64,000 nucleotides of DNA from Gnetum montanum. Taxonomy: Eukaryota; Streptophyta; Gnetopsida; Gnetales; Gnetaceae. Position 1 is the stretch's first letter. Each line of letters opens with the position of its first letter. Under the pieces are notes generated by a model that saw only the letters and a program-made list of their open reading frames with translations, was not told where the DNA came from and did no database searches. The stretch spans positions 523,451-587,450 of the forward strand of contig MNCI01009519.1 in NCBI GenBank assembly GCA_015680685.1. The letters are read 5' to 3'. Both the position numbers and the translations under genes were made by a program. Below, one piece after another: positions 9,958 through 22,883 of the stretch.

Positions 9958-12900
9958 ACTCTTCCATCCTTCAAAAAGCAAACTTAGGCAAACAAGGAAG
10001 TATAAGTACAAGTGATTTTCCACTTAACAAGTTTGTTCTCATGGATCCATATAGCATCATCTATAGTTTTATCCTCTTAGTGGACTAGGTACTCATGCCT
10101 TTTCATTCCACGAGTGTTGGAAGCTTCTCTCTTCTTATGTACAATTATCTTCTAATTCTATGAAGGCTTGGAATTGTTAATAGCCCTCTTCAACTTATTA
10201 ATGCTACCCTATAAGATTTCATCATTTACTAGTCCATGATAATGCATAATCTCTATAACATGAAGAAAAAAGACATGCCCACATCATTTGGTAAGTCAAT
10301 TTCAAAAGCATTATCATTAATTTTGGTCTTTATCTTGAAAGAGCCCATCTTCTTGGCTTTTAACATTGAAAATTTGATATCTCTCAATCTCTTCTTCTTT
10401 AGATACATCTAAAAAAGATCATCAACATCAAATTTGGGCTTCAACTTGCCCTCATTTCCTTTAAGAACTCTTTCTTTCGTCTTCTTCTTAATATTACCAT
10501 TCAACATGAAGATCCTTTATATCTTGCACAAAATCGACATTCAATTAAGCTTTTCCATTAAAGCTCCTAATGTTATCCACAATCTTTGTACTAAACTCAT
10601 AATTAACCTCAAATGTACTTTTTCAAAAAGAAACATGGAAAGAATTATTTTAAGAAAATTTAGAATGATACAATAATTTTGTCCACATATTGGATTGTCC
10701 CTCACATAAGCATATCAAAATATTCAACAAATATTTATTAACCACTTTAGTTTGGTCGTCAGACTATGGATGATATGTACTAGAAAAATTTAACATTGTC
10801 CTTATAATTTTTCAAAGAAACCTCCAAAAATGGCTACTAAACTTTGAGTTTCTATCACTAATAATATTCAAGGGAATCCCATGCAATTTGACAACATGTT
10901 GAAAAATAAATTTGTAACATGAGATGTATCTTATACCTTTTGTATGGAAGGAAATGTGCCATCTTGGAGAATCTATCCACCATCATAAAGATAGCATCAC
11001 TATCACTTTTGGTCTTTGGAATCCCACTTGTAAAATCCATTGACATACTTTTCCATAGATCCTTGGGAATTGGCAAAGAAATATAATGTCCTTTAATACT
11101 TTTACCTCCATCCAACATATCATATACTCATTCACAAATTTCAAGACTTCAAAGGCCATTCTAAGATAGAAATAGTTCCTGTCTACAAGATCTAATGTTT
11201 TATCTATACGCATGTGACCTATCATGCCACCATAATACTTTTCAAAAAAAATTTCCTTCTAAAATAACAATTGGAAATACAAATCTTTCCATTTTTGAAT
11301 AATAGTTTATTTTGAATGTGATAGTCTCTCCATTATTCTATCTTAATCAATAATGGTTTCTCGAGGATTCTCCAAACCTACCCAATATTAAGATCATGTT
11401 TATATAAATTATCAAAATCATTTATAAATTTCACATGAGGTATGCTAATATTCACCACATGCATTCTAGACAATGCATCTGATACCATATTAGCTTTTTT
11501 ACTTTGATGCTTAAGTAAAAAAGTAAATTCCTAAAATTATACTAGCCCCTTCATGTTTTTGACACTTAACTTTTTTTGGACATTTAGAATTTAAAGTGTG
11601 TTATGATCTATCATCAAGGTAAACTCCTTGGGTAATAAGTAATGCCTCTAATACTTGATTGCTTGAAGAATAGTGTACAATTCCTTCTTATATATGCTAT
11701 ATTTCTACCTTAAATTATTTAGCTTCTCTATAAAGAAAGCAATGGGTCTATCTTTTTGTGAAAGAACCCCTCAACTAGCAAGTTTATTTGCATATAGCTT
11801 CACCTCAAAAAAATTTAAAAAATATGGTATTGTATGTATTGGTTCACTGGTTAATTTTATCTTCAACAATTCAAAGCACCTTGGGGTCTTATCACCCCAC
11901 CTAAAATCTTGATTTTTCTTAAGCAAAGTAAATATAGACCATGAAATACCACTAGAATTTTTGAACTTCTTGTGAGAACTTGCTAAATCAAGAAATGATC
12001 TTACCTCCCTAACATTTTTATAAGTTGGAAAATTTCTAATATCCTTCACTTTGATAGCTTCCATCTTAATTTGATTTTTTAAAATTACATGTCTTAAATA
12101 TGTGATCTCCCTCTTGAAGAAATGACTCTTCTTCATATTTATTACCAAATGTGCCTCATCCAAATTAAGGCACACTCATCTCAAGTGATCAAAGTGCTCT
12201 TCCTCATTTGAGCTATATGCCAAAATTTTATCAAAATAATAACATAACACTTTCCAATAAAATCTTTGAGGATATCATGCATCAACATCATAAATGTGGC
12301 ATGAGTATTTGTAAGTCCAGTTGACATTACCGCATACTTTAAAAATTCATTTGGTGTCTTGAAAGCTATCTTCTTTCATTACTAGGCCTAATCCAAATTT
12401 GATGATAACCATTCTTTAAATCAATTTTTATAAATATCATTGCATTGGTAAGGATATCAAGAAAATCATCCATCCTTGAAATAAGAAACCTGTACCTCAT
12501 TTTTATCCTATTCATAGCCCTTGAGTTAATGCACATTCTCTATTCATCATTGTCCTTCTTTGGTACAATCATTTCTAGAACTGCACAAGGAAAAATTAGC
12601 TCCATTATGAGCCATTCATAAGTAACTTCTCTACTTGTAGTTGTAATTTAGCCATTCATTATGCTCTCTTGTTTTTAATAGTAGCACTAGGAATAAAATT
12701 AATTTGGTGTTGGACATTCCTCATTAGTGGTAATCCATCCAATTCCCCTTTGAACACCTTGAAGAATCACTTATTCAAGCCTAACATGCTTATTAGAAGA
12801 TCTACATACATACCATCATGGTTAGAAGCAATAGTTGACACAACCACAAAATTAAAACTAGCTTCATCATGTTCCTTAATGTAAATCCTCTTTCCAAGAA

Positions 12901-13400
12901 GAATTAAAGAAGCATTAACTGGGCTTTGCTTCCTCACTTATTCAACTATCATAGAAATAAACTCATGGATTCTATCAAGTCTTGCTACATGCCATACATT
13001 TTTTGCATCATCAAACTAAGAAGTATTATTAAAATTCCAAGGCCTTTCTAGAATTACATCAACATAATCAATTGGTAGTACATCACATTTTACAAAATCA
13101 TGAAAACTCCCAATTTTAAATTACAACACACATTGCTCTCTTACCTCTTAAGAGTAATCTCTTAATAACTAATGAACCTTTTAGTTTCTAGGATGAGGAA
13201 TTTTTATGAAATCTAATCTAGTAATTATCTTATAAGAAATAACATTTTCTTGGTCTTTTCCATCGATTAAAGCATAAATCCATTCCTTACTATGTAAACA
13301 TATAGCCCCAATTCAAAATAATAAGTTCTTTACTAAATGATCTTCTCTATCTACATTTCTCATAAATGTGTAAAAATTTAACTTAGAAACTTCCTCAATT
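9958..13400 (-). pseudogene. Element B pol remnant with chromodomain
   Basis: Reading right to left. RT is at about 11771-12700 (T-P-N-E-F-L-K-Y-A-V-M, then S-H-F-F-K-R-E-I and V-R-S-F-L). The catalytic Y-x-D-D box reads F-D-K instead of F-D-D near 12230. RNase H is at about 11230-11770. Integrase shows its zinc-binding start at 10983-11225 (I-G-H-M...D-K-T) and its core at 10700-11118 (S-M-D-F, then V-D-R-F-S-K-M-A-H-F). The integrase tail (K-I-N-D-N-A-F-E-I-D-L-P) lies near 10300. A chromodomain follows at 10024-10122 (H-E-Y-L-V-H, D-D-A-I-W). Chromodomains steer integration to particular chromatin. Stops and shifts occur in every domain. Confidence 0.88.
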
Positions 13401-14560
13401 TTTAGAGAATTAGGATTACCTTTAAGAACTTGGCTTGATCTATTCTTTGCCTCCATGGCTTATCCATCCTTGTACTTGGTTGCCTTGTAAAGTGGAAATT
13501 TCCATTGCTTGTATCTCCACTCTTCACATTTGAAGTAGTGAAACTTGGATAGGTTGCTACCTTGATCCTTAACTCCTTTTCTTTGGTATTTCTTGGCTTT
13601 ATCTTTCTCATTGTCCTTTTCATGATTATTTTCATGGTTTCATTTCTTATCTTAAGATTTAGACTTGAATCCATTTTCCATTTTTTTTAAGCTTGTATGC
13701 TTGTTTTTCCAAATCCACTAAGTTTCTTATCTACCTTGAGTTTTAAATCCTAAGACTCATCAAAGGTTTGAGGCTTATAAAATGAAAAATCTTGCTAGTA
13801 AGCCATCTTGGGACTTTCCAAAAATATTTAATCTTGCTCATACTTCTTCTAATTTATCTTAGCATGATGGAATAGATAACAAAATTAAAGGCAAAATTTC
13901 TTGACATCTTTGTCTCTCTATCTTAAGAATTTTAGCTTCATGATTGTTTCTTTTTTCTACTAATATTTCTCGAATTTCTATTTCAAAATGTATTTTATCA
14001 AGGACCAATCCCTTATAGATTAAGTACTTTACCTTTCATAACTATGGGATTCTTTTTTCCACTAAGTTGAGGCCATACATTCTAATTTAGATTTTGCAAT
14101 TGGTACTTGCAATTGATTTAGTACCTCTTCTAACTGAAAATTATTGTAAAGCATATTCAACTAAATTGTAAAACAATTGATGCCATCTATATCATTGAAA
14201 ATTTTTAACTTTATATATAGAAGTCTTCCAAATTTCTGAATGCTCTAGCTAGTCTTGCTTGATCTTCATTATTAAGCTTATTATGAGTAGAAATTAATGT
14301 TAATGATGGAGCTCTTGGAGCTCTAGCATAAAAATATGGTTTCCCTTCCTTTAGAAATTAAGGCTATGTGGTTTTCATACTCTAAATGACAATGCAGAAG
14401 TTGCTTTATAAATTAAGGTTGTGTGGTTTTCAGTCATCAACTAATAGATAGATTTCATGCTCTCCATGTCTTAATTTAGGGGTTAAATAGTTTTCTTCTT
14501 AGGGGTCATCTAAAACAAATAAAAATATACATAGATAAATTTCAATGACAATAAACCCTA
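13401..14560 (-). pseudogene. Element B gag remnant
   Basis: The region between primer site and protease. A degraded zinc knuckle can be read near 13480-13530 (F-K-C-E-E-W...K-Q-W), parallel to the one in element C at 26217. The matching lysine-rich run sits just upstream (13560-13670). The rest is broken by stops. Gag would form the particle around element RNA. Confidence 0.7.
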
Positions 14561-14563
14561 TGG

Positions 14564-14574
14564 CTTTAATACTA
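14564..14574 (-). other. Primer-binding site of element B (decayed initiator-Met type)
   Basis: Minus strand TAGTATTAAAG, two transitions from TGGTATCAAAG. It lies immediately inside an LTR end reading CTCTAGCA. Confidence 0.65.
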
Positions 14575-14576
14575 AT

Positions 14577-14740
14577 TGCTAGAGTAGAATCACTTCAATT
14601 TGCTTTAACCCTTTAAACATAAAAAATCGAGAAAACAAAAACTTAAATATTAAATCTTAATCTCTAAGAAATGAACATAACTTGATCTAACAAAGAAAGA
14701 TATCCAAAGAAAATAAAGGTTATCCTTAAGAGCTAATCAT
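14577..14740 (-). repeat. Element B 5' LTR remnant
   Basis: The first 60 bases match the outer end of the 3' LTR at 7446. Similarity then fades and the expected far end is not found, so this LTR is truncated or overwritten before element D begins. Confidence 0.55.
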
Positions 14741-14949
14741 GGGTTATGTTTGTGATTATACATGATACCAAGAGAGGACCACAAGGAGGAGGACCATTGT
14801 AGCATAGGAAGAAGCAACCTTGAAGAGGAAGAAGCCAAAAATAACCCTTGGAGTAAGAAACTAAGGCTACGCATGCTATCTAGCCTCTTCAGAAGGAGCT
14901 CAAGGTGTAATATATTAGGAATGTTCCTACTATAGAAATAGGCAATTCT

Positions 14950-17300
14950 AAGTAGGATGAGGCTCCAAGACCAAGATCTAACTTAGAGGTCATACTTACT
15001 AAAGCTTGCTTGGAGAGGATCCAAAATAAGGAGGTTCAAAGCTCTATCTTGCAAGAGTTGAACTTTGAATCATTATTGGAATTGGCACCAAAAGAGGTTA
15101 GGACATAGTTGTAGGGGTCTTATTTGTGGTCCATCCTCTTCAATAGAGGGTAATGATACATGGGAAAATTTTACCTTTTTGGAATAATAGACAAAGAGAT
15201 GCATTAGTCAAAAGCAAGGACATCACCATCTCCTACTTGGTTGAAGCCATTAAGGAAGCCTTCTATTTGTCCAACACTATGACTAAGCTAGTAGAAATCG
15301 CAACATAGGTAGATCCTAAAGCAAATAAATAATGGATCTAGTAGTGCAATGGAATGGACCATAATGAGTATAGTGTCCTAAGAAAGGTGGAAAGAGCTTA
15401 TGTCAAGATCATGATCTATTACCTTAATCTAACAATGAGGCCAAGCAAGGTGACAATTTTCTTTACTAGGGCATGTATGTGTCTAAGCAAAAACTTTCCA
15501 ATCAATCTACCCTAGATCATCTTACTTAAAATCCAAAAATATTCTAAGGAAAATAAGAAGAATAGGAAGACACTCCCCTTTTATTCTTGATCAAAAAATT
15601 ATGTAAGAGGGAAGGAATAGTCTACTATTCAAATCGAAGATGATGAAAGATAAAGCTACTGCTAAGCTTCAAGAAGAGTAGCCAACATCATCATCATCAT
15701 CCAGAGTCCCAAAAATAGTTCCAAAGATGCTTGTAACTATTTAGAATCTTAAAAAGCTTTATAAGTAATAGCTTTAGTAATAAAAAAATTTAGAGGTGGT
15801 GGAGAATCATCCATATATTATTCAGCTTTAAGCCACCTAATTGAGGTCATAAGGACCATCAACTAGCTAGAAAATGAGATGACACTATTATTTTCTACAC
15901 AAAGAAACTAGGCACCTATTTGACACAATCTAAATGCTAGAGAAGTCATTGTGTCCATCCTAGGATAAGGATTTTCTAAAATTTTAGGAAAGACAACAAC
16001 CTTTTTATCATGCTAGAGAAAGGAGAAGGGACAATGGTCCTAGTCATGACACCTAAGGTCTAGGAAATGACAAATATGATGGAAAAAAAAGTTGTGAAAG
16101 CCCTCAATGCTCCTACTACATTTGTACTAGACATTGCTACCATGGTAGACATCCATACATTAGTAGGAGTAGGAACTAGATAAATGAGTGTTACCAATAT
16201 GAAGAAGTGTTCAAATGACTTGTAGAAGCTAGGAAACATCTTCTAGAGATCTTTGATCTCTCAAATAATATAATAGAAAACTATTCATAGCTCTTAAAGA
16301 CAAGGGATAAGTTGCTAATCATCAATATGCAACTTGAGAAGGCCACTTCTACCAATCGATAGTTGGCTGCCAAAGTTATAGAATTGCAAGCCCATCTCTT
16401 TGATCCTACCATTCTCTGGTCTAAACTAGTAAAAGATCAAGCTTTTCAAAAGATTTAATAGAAGCACTAGAAGGTTGATAATGCTAAGAAAATGATGATC
16501 TTTAACACATCTATGTTAGAAGCAATGACAAACAACATTGATTATGACTTATCATTAGTTCACAAGGAGGACTTGGTTCTCATCTAAGATAACCACTGTT
16601 TGTGCAATGCTAAGTGAAAAAAGGATAAAATGGTCAAATATATTTACTAGTATTAGGAGTATCTTACTTAGATGAACTTATATTTGAGGAGGTTGGCTAC
16701 CAAAAATATGAATCTCTTGATGGAGGAGGTTCATGCCCTTTACCAAAGGATTGTAATTCAGATTACCACCTACAAGAATAAAGCCCTAAAATTTGAAAAT
16801 GTAAAAAGTTGCAATAGGAACTAGGTTAGACTATTGAAATAGGTCAATGAGAAGGAAATTAAATTGGCCAAGGTGAAGGTGAACGATGCTATCCAGTAAC
16901 TCTAGCAAAGAGGTAATCCATGGTAGTCCATCTTTAATGAAACAAACACATATAACCAAGTATAAATATTTCTAAAGGAGTTGTAAATTGAGGAGATGAA
17001 AAAATTGATGGAGCTTGTCAATTCTACTATGAAAACCTAGAAATTCTAACAACAAGAAGGCTAATAATAAAATTAGAAAACTAGGTTACAAGCTCCTACC
17101 TTTTCTATGAGATAGAGTTCAAGCTCCATAAAGATACAAAACAAAATTTGGAAGTAGCCAACATGAAGCTTAAAGCTCTCAGAAGTAGATTCATAAATCA
17201 ATGATCTATTGATGAGAATTAGGCTAAGAGGATGAATGACTACTAGAAGCTACAAACCCTTGTTAGAATGTTCAATATTGAACGTAAAACATTGTAGCCT
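14950..17300 (+). pseudogene. Element D protein remnant: plant-transposon-protein-like part plus coiled coil
   Basis: Decayed ORF. Positions 15180-15600 can be read as a helical domain with few stops (motifs S-Y-L-V-E-A-I-K-E-A-F, V-L-R-K-V-E-R-A-Y, P-I-N-L-P) that resembles the putative plant transposon protein domain found in non-autonomous LTR elements. Positions 15990-16460 and 16500-17150 read as acidic/basic heptad-like sequence. They share runs with element E, for example K-G-E-G-T-M-V-L-V-M and E-L-Q-A-H-L-F-D-P-T-I, and later M-E-E-V-H-A-L and K-A-L-K-F-E. Conserved protein runs in two independently decayed copies argue for a real ancestral protein. Its function is unknown; a gag-like or accessory role is possible. 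Confidence 0.65.
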
Positions 17301-17739
17301 AGTTTATTAATATGAAGGAAATATATCCTTAATTATCATGCCTATGTGATATCCTGGCACTACCTAATCTAGGTGAAGCAACCATGACCATACATAACTG
17401 ACAAAGTAAAGAGGAGAAAATGAAGACACTCCTAGATGCCCTTCATTTTCTAGTAGTAGTAGGATAACCTCAACCTCTAGTAGCCTTGAGATGTGATGAA
17501 AGATCCTTAGAGCCATAGGATCCTACACCTCTAAGTACTATGTGAAGACTTTATCTTTCCTTCATTCATTCAACAAGCTCATGCTAATTTTTATCTAAGT
17601 ACAATATGACACTCAGAGTTAGTCAAAGTCATCAACTAGTTAGCTAGTTAATAAAATTCCGTACTTCCTCAAATTTTATGAAAAGCTCAATCTCATTTTT
17701 ATTTACTTGAGGATGTATCTTCAATTATTCATGGGGGTA

Positions 17740-18611
17740 TAATGAAACATACATAAGATGACTACATTAATGAATGTCTATCAACATAGACCCATTGACA
17801 TATCTTAAGATGCATTGGTGCAAGTATGTCGATGCTAATGTAGGCATTGCCTATATAAATGTGCACACTCCTTACATTTATGGTGCCTTCTAGTCATTCC
17901 ATTAGTAAAAATCTTACAATTTCTTCTTGTAAAAGTTAGAATATTTTTTCCTCTAAGTGCTTGCAATGTGGATTCAAGTGATTATATGGCATTTTATTTA
18001 AGTGTATATGTACCTAGACACATCGGCATAAGCAAAAATAAAATTGAGATTTCTTATATCCATTGTAGTACTTAGATTAGCATGACTTTACTTTCCAACA
18101 ATTTACTTTGAATGTAATTGACTTTATTATTATTAAATATTTAATGCTATAATTTATAAGTAATGTGAGTATGACCATTTCAAGAAGAATCTATTAATGA
18201 TTAGTAATCCTAGCAATGGATAATTTGTATGCCTAGTAGTAGATACTTGGTAATCCAGTAGTAGGATGTGTTTGAAAAGTGGGAATGGATACTCCATGGT
18301 TAGGCTAGTTAGTTAATTAAGTACTTGATTAGTTACTTTTCTTAAATATTAAATCTTTTTTAGTTAATCTTTTCATAAGTAGAAAAAATAATAATAAGTA
18401 TAAAAATAAATATTTTATACCTCAACCACACTTAACCATACATATAGATTAACATAAATATTGATTGGGAAGACCATGACTAATAATCACAAATTTTACT
18501 ATCTGGGAATTTTGGCTATGTAGGTAAATAAAGTCCATGGAATTTGACTAGATCATGTGTACATCCTAGTGATCCATATGCTTAGGTATAGGAAATACCC
18601 ACTACTCATCA
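17740..18611 (+). repeat. Element D 3' LTR
   Basis: Starts TAATGAAACATA after the polypurine tract and ends ...CTACTCATCA. It aligns in order with the reverse complements of 60973-61866 and 59948-60792. Shared blocks are the promoter block with TATATAAATG (near 17851), the GTGGGAAT block, the TACCTC...ACTTAACCATAC block, and TTTGACTAGATCA near the end. Most differences from the 59948 copy are CG to TG or CA. Confidence 0.75.
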
Positions 18612-18849
18612 ACTATCAATCTATATGATAATAACTATATTGGAAAATGAAAAACACTTCTTACCGAGTTTGATTTATTCTATCTTTCTTAATATTTAAT
18701 TAAAGGCAAAGTTATAATATATCTATTTCTTTTGCTAGTTATGAGTTTATTTTAATAGAAATAGAGTATTTTAGCAAGTTAGTTGAAGCTATTCCATTAA
18801 AATCTATTACATTCAAGTATATCTCTTATTTCATCTTAGACCACATCAT

Positions 18850-19560
18850 CATCCACTTTGGTATTTCTCTCCATATTATACCACATAATGAACTTTATTC
18901 AAGAGTAAATAAGTTATTAAGTTCTATTGTTAATATCAAATCACCTAATCAATTTCATCTTTCTATTATATCCAATCCATGGTCAAGTCGATTCAACTAA
19001 TGAATCCCTTCTTCACTTGCTTAAAATTATGGTTGATCAATCCTAGAGAAATTGTCATGTCAAATTATTTCACATTATTGGGTCTACTAAATGAATTTCC
19101 AAGATAAAACTGGTCAAACCTCATTCATGTTGACTTATGAATTTGAAGTAATATTGCTAATGGAACTAGATGTCATCTCTTTGGGTAACCTCAAACAATT
19201 AGATTATAGGGAAGAAGAATGACAAAATGTTTTATGTTAAGCTAAATACTCTTGAAAAGAAACATAAGTAGGACACAATTAACATTCATAATTATTAAGT
19301 TATATCCCATTACCATATAAAGCATGTTCAACTAAGAAAGATCTGAAAAGATGATCTTATCCTACAAAATTTTCAGAATGCCAAAACTTCCAAGTTTTCT
19401 TCCAAATAGTAAGGTTCCTTCATCATCATTAAAAATCTTGGTAATGAGGCATATTATCTAGAAAATTCATATGAAAATCAATATCTAGATCCTATCAACT
19501 AAAAATATCTTAAAAAGTACTATATTTAAAAAATGGCATCATCAAGCTTACTCTAACCCT
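18850..19560 (+). pseudogene. Integrase C-terminal remnant of a Tat-type Ty3/gypsy element
   Basis: In plus-strand frames a run near 19100-19200 (K-T-G-Q-T-S-F-M-L-T-Y-E-F-E-V-I-L-L-M-E-L) corresponds to the T-G-x-T-P-x-S-L-x-Y-G-x-E-A-V-L-P-x-E end of Tat-lineage integrase cores. Further on, L-N-T-L-E-K-K and a D-D-L-I-L motif follow at the expected spacing. No RT is present: the upstream part is missing or cut off by element D. The frame changes at least twice. Confidence 0.55.
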
Positions 19561-20400
19561 CATCTCCTATATCATGTTTTATTGCATTTATTTTAATTTC
19601 CTACCTACCCTACGTTTCATCATTATATATATATATATATATATATTCTACTCTTATGCTTCTATATCTCTTCCATTTAAATTCATCTATTTTTCCTAGT
19701 TTTTACTTATCCCATTCTACTAATATTTCTTCTTCCCAACACATCATGATAAGGATATTTACAAATGTTATATATAATTCAGAGAGATAAGAATTTTTCA
19801 TAATTTTTACTCCATATTAGGTTTTGTTAAGATTAAGTGAGATAGGGAGAGAATTTATTAAATTTATCAACTATTAATATCATTAGAGTGTGGGATCTAG
19901 TGATGCCCCTCTTCTATAACATAGCACTTCAACATGGTATATGGGTGATGTTTCTCATTTCTTTTTCCTAATTTAATTTTTTTCTTTATTTTAGAACTTT
20001 GTATCATCTCTCCTTTCACATAGTTCTTCATTTCTCTTCTAAATCCCCCTCCTATCTATTTGTCTTTTGCTCATCAACATATTAGCGATGATTAAATGAC
20101 TCTATTCTATTTTAGTAAGGATGTGTTGAGATTCTAAGTGGAATAGGCTATGGACATTATTAATGACATTATTTTGGCCATCTTATATGCAGGATTTAAT
20201 TATGCCTTTTCCCATGACACAACACCATCCTCATGACTAGGTATTTTTAATGTTCTAATATTCTTCCCTATTGATCTTCTTTTATTTTCTTTCTTTGATA
20301 GATACATTATTAACTACCTATTGACAGTCTTCTTGATGGATACTCATTTAATATCTCAACAACATCCATCAAGAGAAGGAAATGTTATATCAACTTTTTT
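19561..20400. other. Anonymous AT-rich stretch with (TA)n
   Basis: No coding signal seen. A (TA)n microsatellite of about 23 bp lies at 19624-19646. The stretch may include the 3' end of the integrase-bearing element just upstream, but no polypurine tract or LTR edge can be placed. Confidence 0.5.
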
Positions 20401-21690
20401 GGTGCTCTAAGAACCTAATTAAGTGTGGTTTTGATATTATTACATCCACCTAAACTATGGGAAAATCCCCATAATCATCATGCTGAGTAGCACTTTAGGC
20501 TTCTTCAGGTCCTAGAAGATGTTTCTAATCATGACTCAAAAGATAGGCATTAATTGTAGTAATCCCAGTAGCTTTCAAAATCTCAACATGATAAGTGTTA
20601 TCTAGGTAATACTAGGTGATGCTAACATCATTGTTAACATTACTTGCTAACATCACCTACACTTTCAAATCCAGACACTCATCTCGTAGTGATAATTTTT
20701 CCTCTATCAAATCCTTGATGACTAGCCCAAATTATCCCTAGGGAAACCAAACTTACTTTTGGAAAATTTGAAGGATTTGTGAAGGTAAAAAATGCATCAT
20801 CCTTTACCTACCAATGTCATCACTAAATCATCATTCAAAATCTTATCTTTTCACTTTAAGTTTTTCTTTATCAAATATTACATGACTAGTCTACATCATC
20901 CTTGAGATGTTGAACATTAGTTTTGATGATTGCAAAGACATTAAATGCTCAAATTAATATATTCTATATACATGATGCTTAGGTGTTGCTAACATTAATA
21001 TCAACATCACCTACAAGATCAAGCAACCAAACTTAGCTCTAGATGATAATTTTGATCTTGTGTGACCTCTAGCATCCATCATCCTTGTGATGTTTGATCT
21101 TAGTTTAGGCATTGATAACAATTCCTAGAGTCTTAAGCTAGTAGTTTAAAATGGAGGATAATAGGTAACAATAAAACCAATGTTAGCATTACTGCATCAC
21201 CTTCCAGCATCATCAACATCACTTGTTTGTACACATAGTTTGAGTTACCATAAGGGAACTCTTTGTCAATAATCTTGAAATTTGGGTATTTTCAAAAAAC
21301 CTAATTGTATAAATACTACATTCTAACCATGAATTCTAGGATAATTTCTATATTTTTAAGAGTATCTTTTAAGTTTCAAGAGATCCAAACCACTAGATTC
21401 ACACCATTTACATCACTTATGTGCTTCACAACCATTTCAGTGGCATCCATAGTTCACAAGATTAATCTTGATACCTATGTCATGAGAAGCATACACATGC
21501 ATGCTAACACCAACATCAATGTCATGAAGGAAAACATTAATATCATCACCATAGCATCATTACATCACTTTCCAACATCACATTGAAGATAGTACTTGGA
21601 AATAACCCTATTCTAGCCTTGAAACAACTTCGAATAGTGTCAATAAATTTCTTGTTTGTCCCTAAATCCATAAGGGGTCAAAATCCATTA
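20400..21690 (+). repeat. LTR-like sequence with repeated ACATCACC words
   Basis: The segment from 20580 to 21560 is packed with variants of GCTAACATCACCT and ATCATCAACATCAC, in groups about 300-400 bp apart. A good TATA box (TATAAATA, 21308-21315) lies inside it, followed by sequence resembling a transcript leader and an AATAAA word near 21640. This is the build of a plant LTR promoter, but no terminal repeats or target duplications were found, so the edges are approximate. Confidence 0.4.
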
Positions 21691-22880
21691 ATTAATCTTT
21701 TATTTTTTACATAAATTAAGTTTTAATTTTCCATTTAGATTTACATTTTGTATTTTATACCATTATAGCTCTTGGCCTTCCCTAGGAGACACTTTGTTAC
21801 TAATAAAGTACTCTTTGTTTTAGGAAGGAAAATTCCAAATCCTTTCCCATATGTTTGTTCTATTATCTATTACTTGTTTTATATTTCTTATCTATTGTAA
21901 ATATTCTTATATTACTTGGACCAAATTTTTATCACTTTTTTTTTATCAAATTAGTCACTAAGCTCATTGTAATTAATCTATACCCCTGTTGATTCTAATC
22001 TTTATCAATAGGCTAACTCTGTATTCAATTGAAGGTTCATGTTCCATCATTTCATGATCATCAATTTATTAAGGGTTACATCATTTCAAAGATCATTTAC
22101 AACCATGGATCATGCATCAAAACATATGATTCATGGAGATGCTCTTGTAGGGTTGTGAGTGAACAATTTTTCAAAACAACCTCAACTCAACTATAAAAGG
22201 AAAGGTAAGTTATAATGAGATGGGTTTACCCTATTTATAATTTTTTTATGGAGGATGTTTGCTCTTGGAGGATAAGCCACACATAAATTCTCTTGGTTCA
22301 TAGTTTCTCTTTTTAGAAATTCACTCAATCCCTAATATTTTTAATAGTTTTTTCTTCAAACCAAAGTACTTATAACATCTCTTACATCAAAGGAAAGGCT
22401 ACCACTACTTCCTTCTCTACTCAAAATCAAAGAAAATATGAATGGTGAAGTTATAAGGTACTCATTCATACTATTTATAACACTTCTTCTTAGGATCCAT
22501 TATGGAATTAATAAAAAATTATACTACTCATAAGTAGATGCTATAAATTCAAAAAGTTATTAGAAATACCCACAACAAAGAGTTTAGTATCCACAAAATT
22601 TAAAAATATCCAAAATTAGAATATAATAATTCTAGGATAATATTGAATAAAACATAGCTCAACAAAGCTAATGTGTATCCCAAATAGATGAATTCTTAAT
22701 ATTTAAAATAATTAATCTTACAAAAAGATTAAATTAGGCTCTTAATTTCCAAAATAAGTAGGAATAAAAAAAATCCAATTAAAAATAACATAAAAAATGA
22801 TAATGAAAAATTAATTTTCAAACTTAAGAAATGAAGTGAGAAGACTACATCTCCATGGTTGAATTGTTCCAAAAACCAAA
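21691..22880. other. Anonymous AT-rich stretch
   Basis: No gene, no clear repeat unit. A CTATAAAAGGAAAG word near 22188 could be a TATA box of another LTR fragment. Nothing else can be supported. Confidence 0.4.
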
Positions 22881-22883
22881 CAT

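Larger units (their letters stand above)
7446..14740 (-). mobile_element. Element B: chromovirus (Ty3/gypsy), minus strand, with a nested insertion
   Basis: A complete but dead chromovirus read right to left: 5' LTR remnant (14577 to about 14740), initiator-Met-type primer site (14564-14574), gag, protease, RT, RNase H, integrase, chromodomain, polypurine tract, then a 3' LTR split by another element. It belongs to the same family as element C. The integrase tail, the chromodomain wording and the LTR start (TGGTGTAGGG after a GGATGG...purine tract) correspond closely between the two. The left edge is placed at TACTAGG (7446). The sequence TAATG just outside would be the left target duplication, but its right partner was not found. 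Confidence 0.85.
14750..18611 (+). mobile_element. Element D: pol-less LTR element with coiled-coil ORF
   Basis: Plus-strand element made of a decayed protein-coding region (about 14950-17300), a spacer with polypurine tract CATGGGGGTA (17730-17739), and a 3' LTR (17740-18611). The same order, in the opposite orientation, is found at the right end of the window (element E). No RT, RNase H or integrase lies between the ORF and the LTR, which directly follow each other. The left end is not defined; the element abuts the shortened LTR of element B. Confidence 0.75.

Noticed and set aside
10434-10676. 80-codon plus-strand frame
   Set aside because: Shadow of the decayed integrase on the minus strand of element B.
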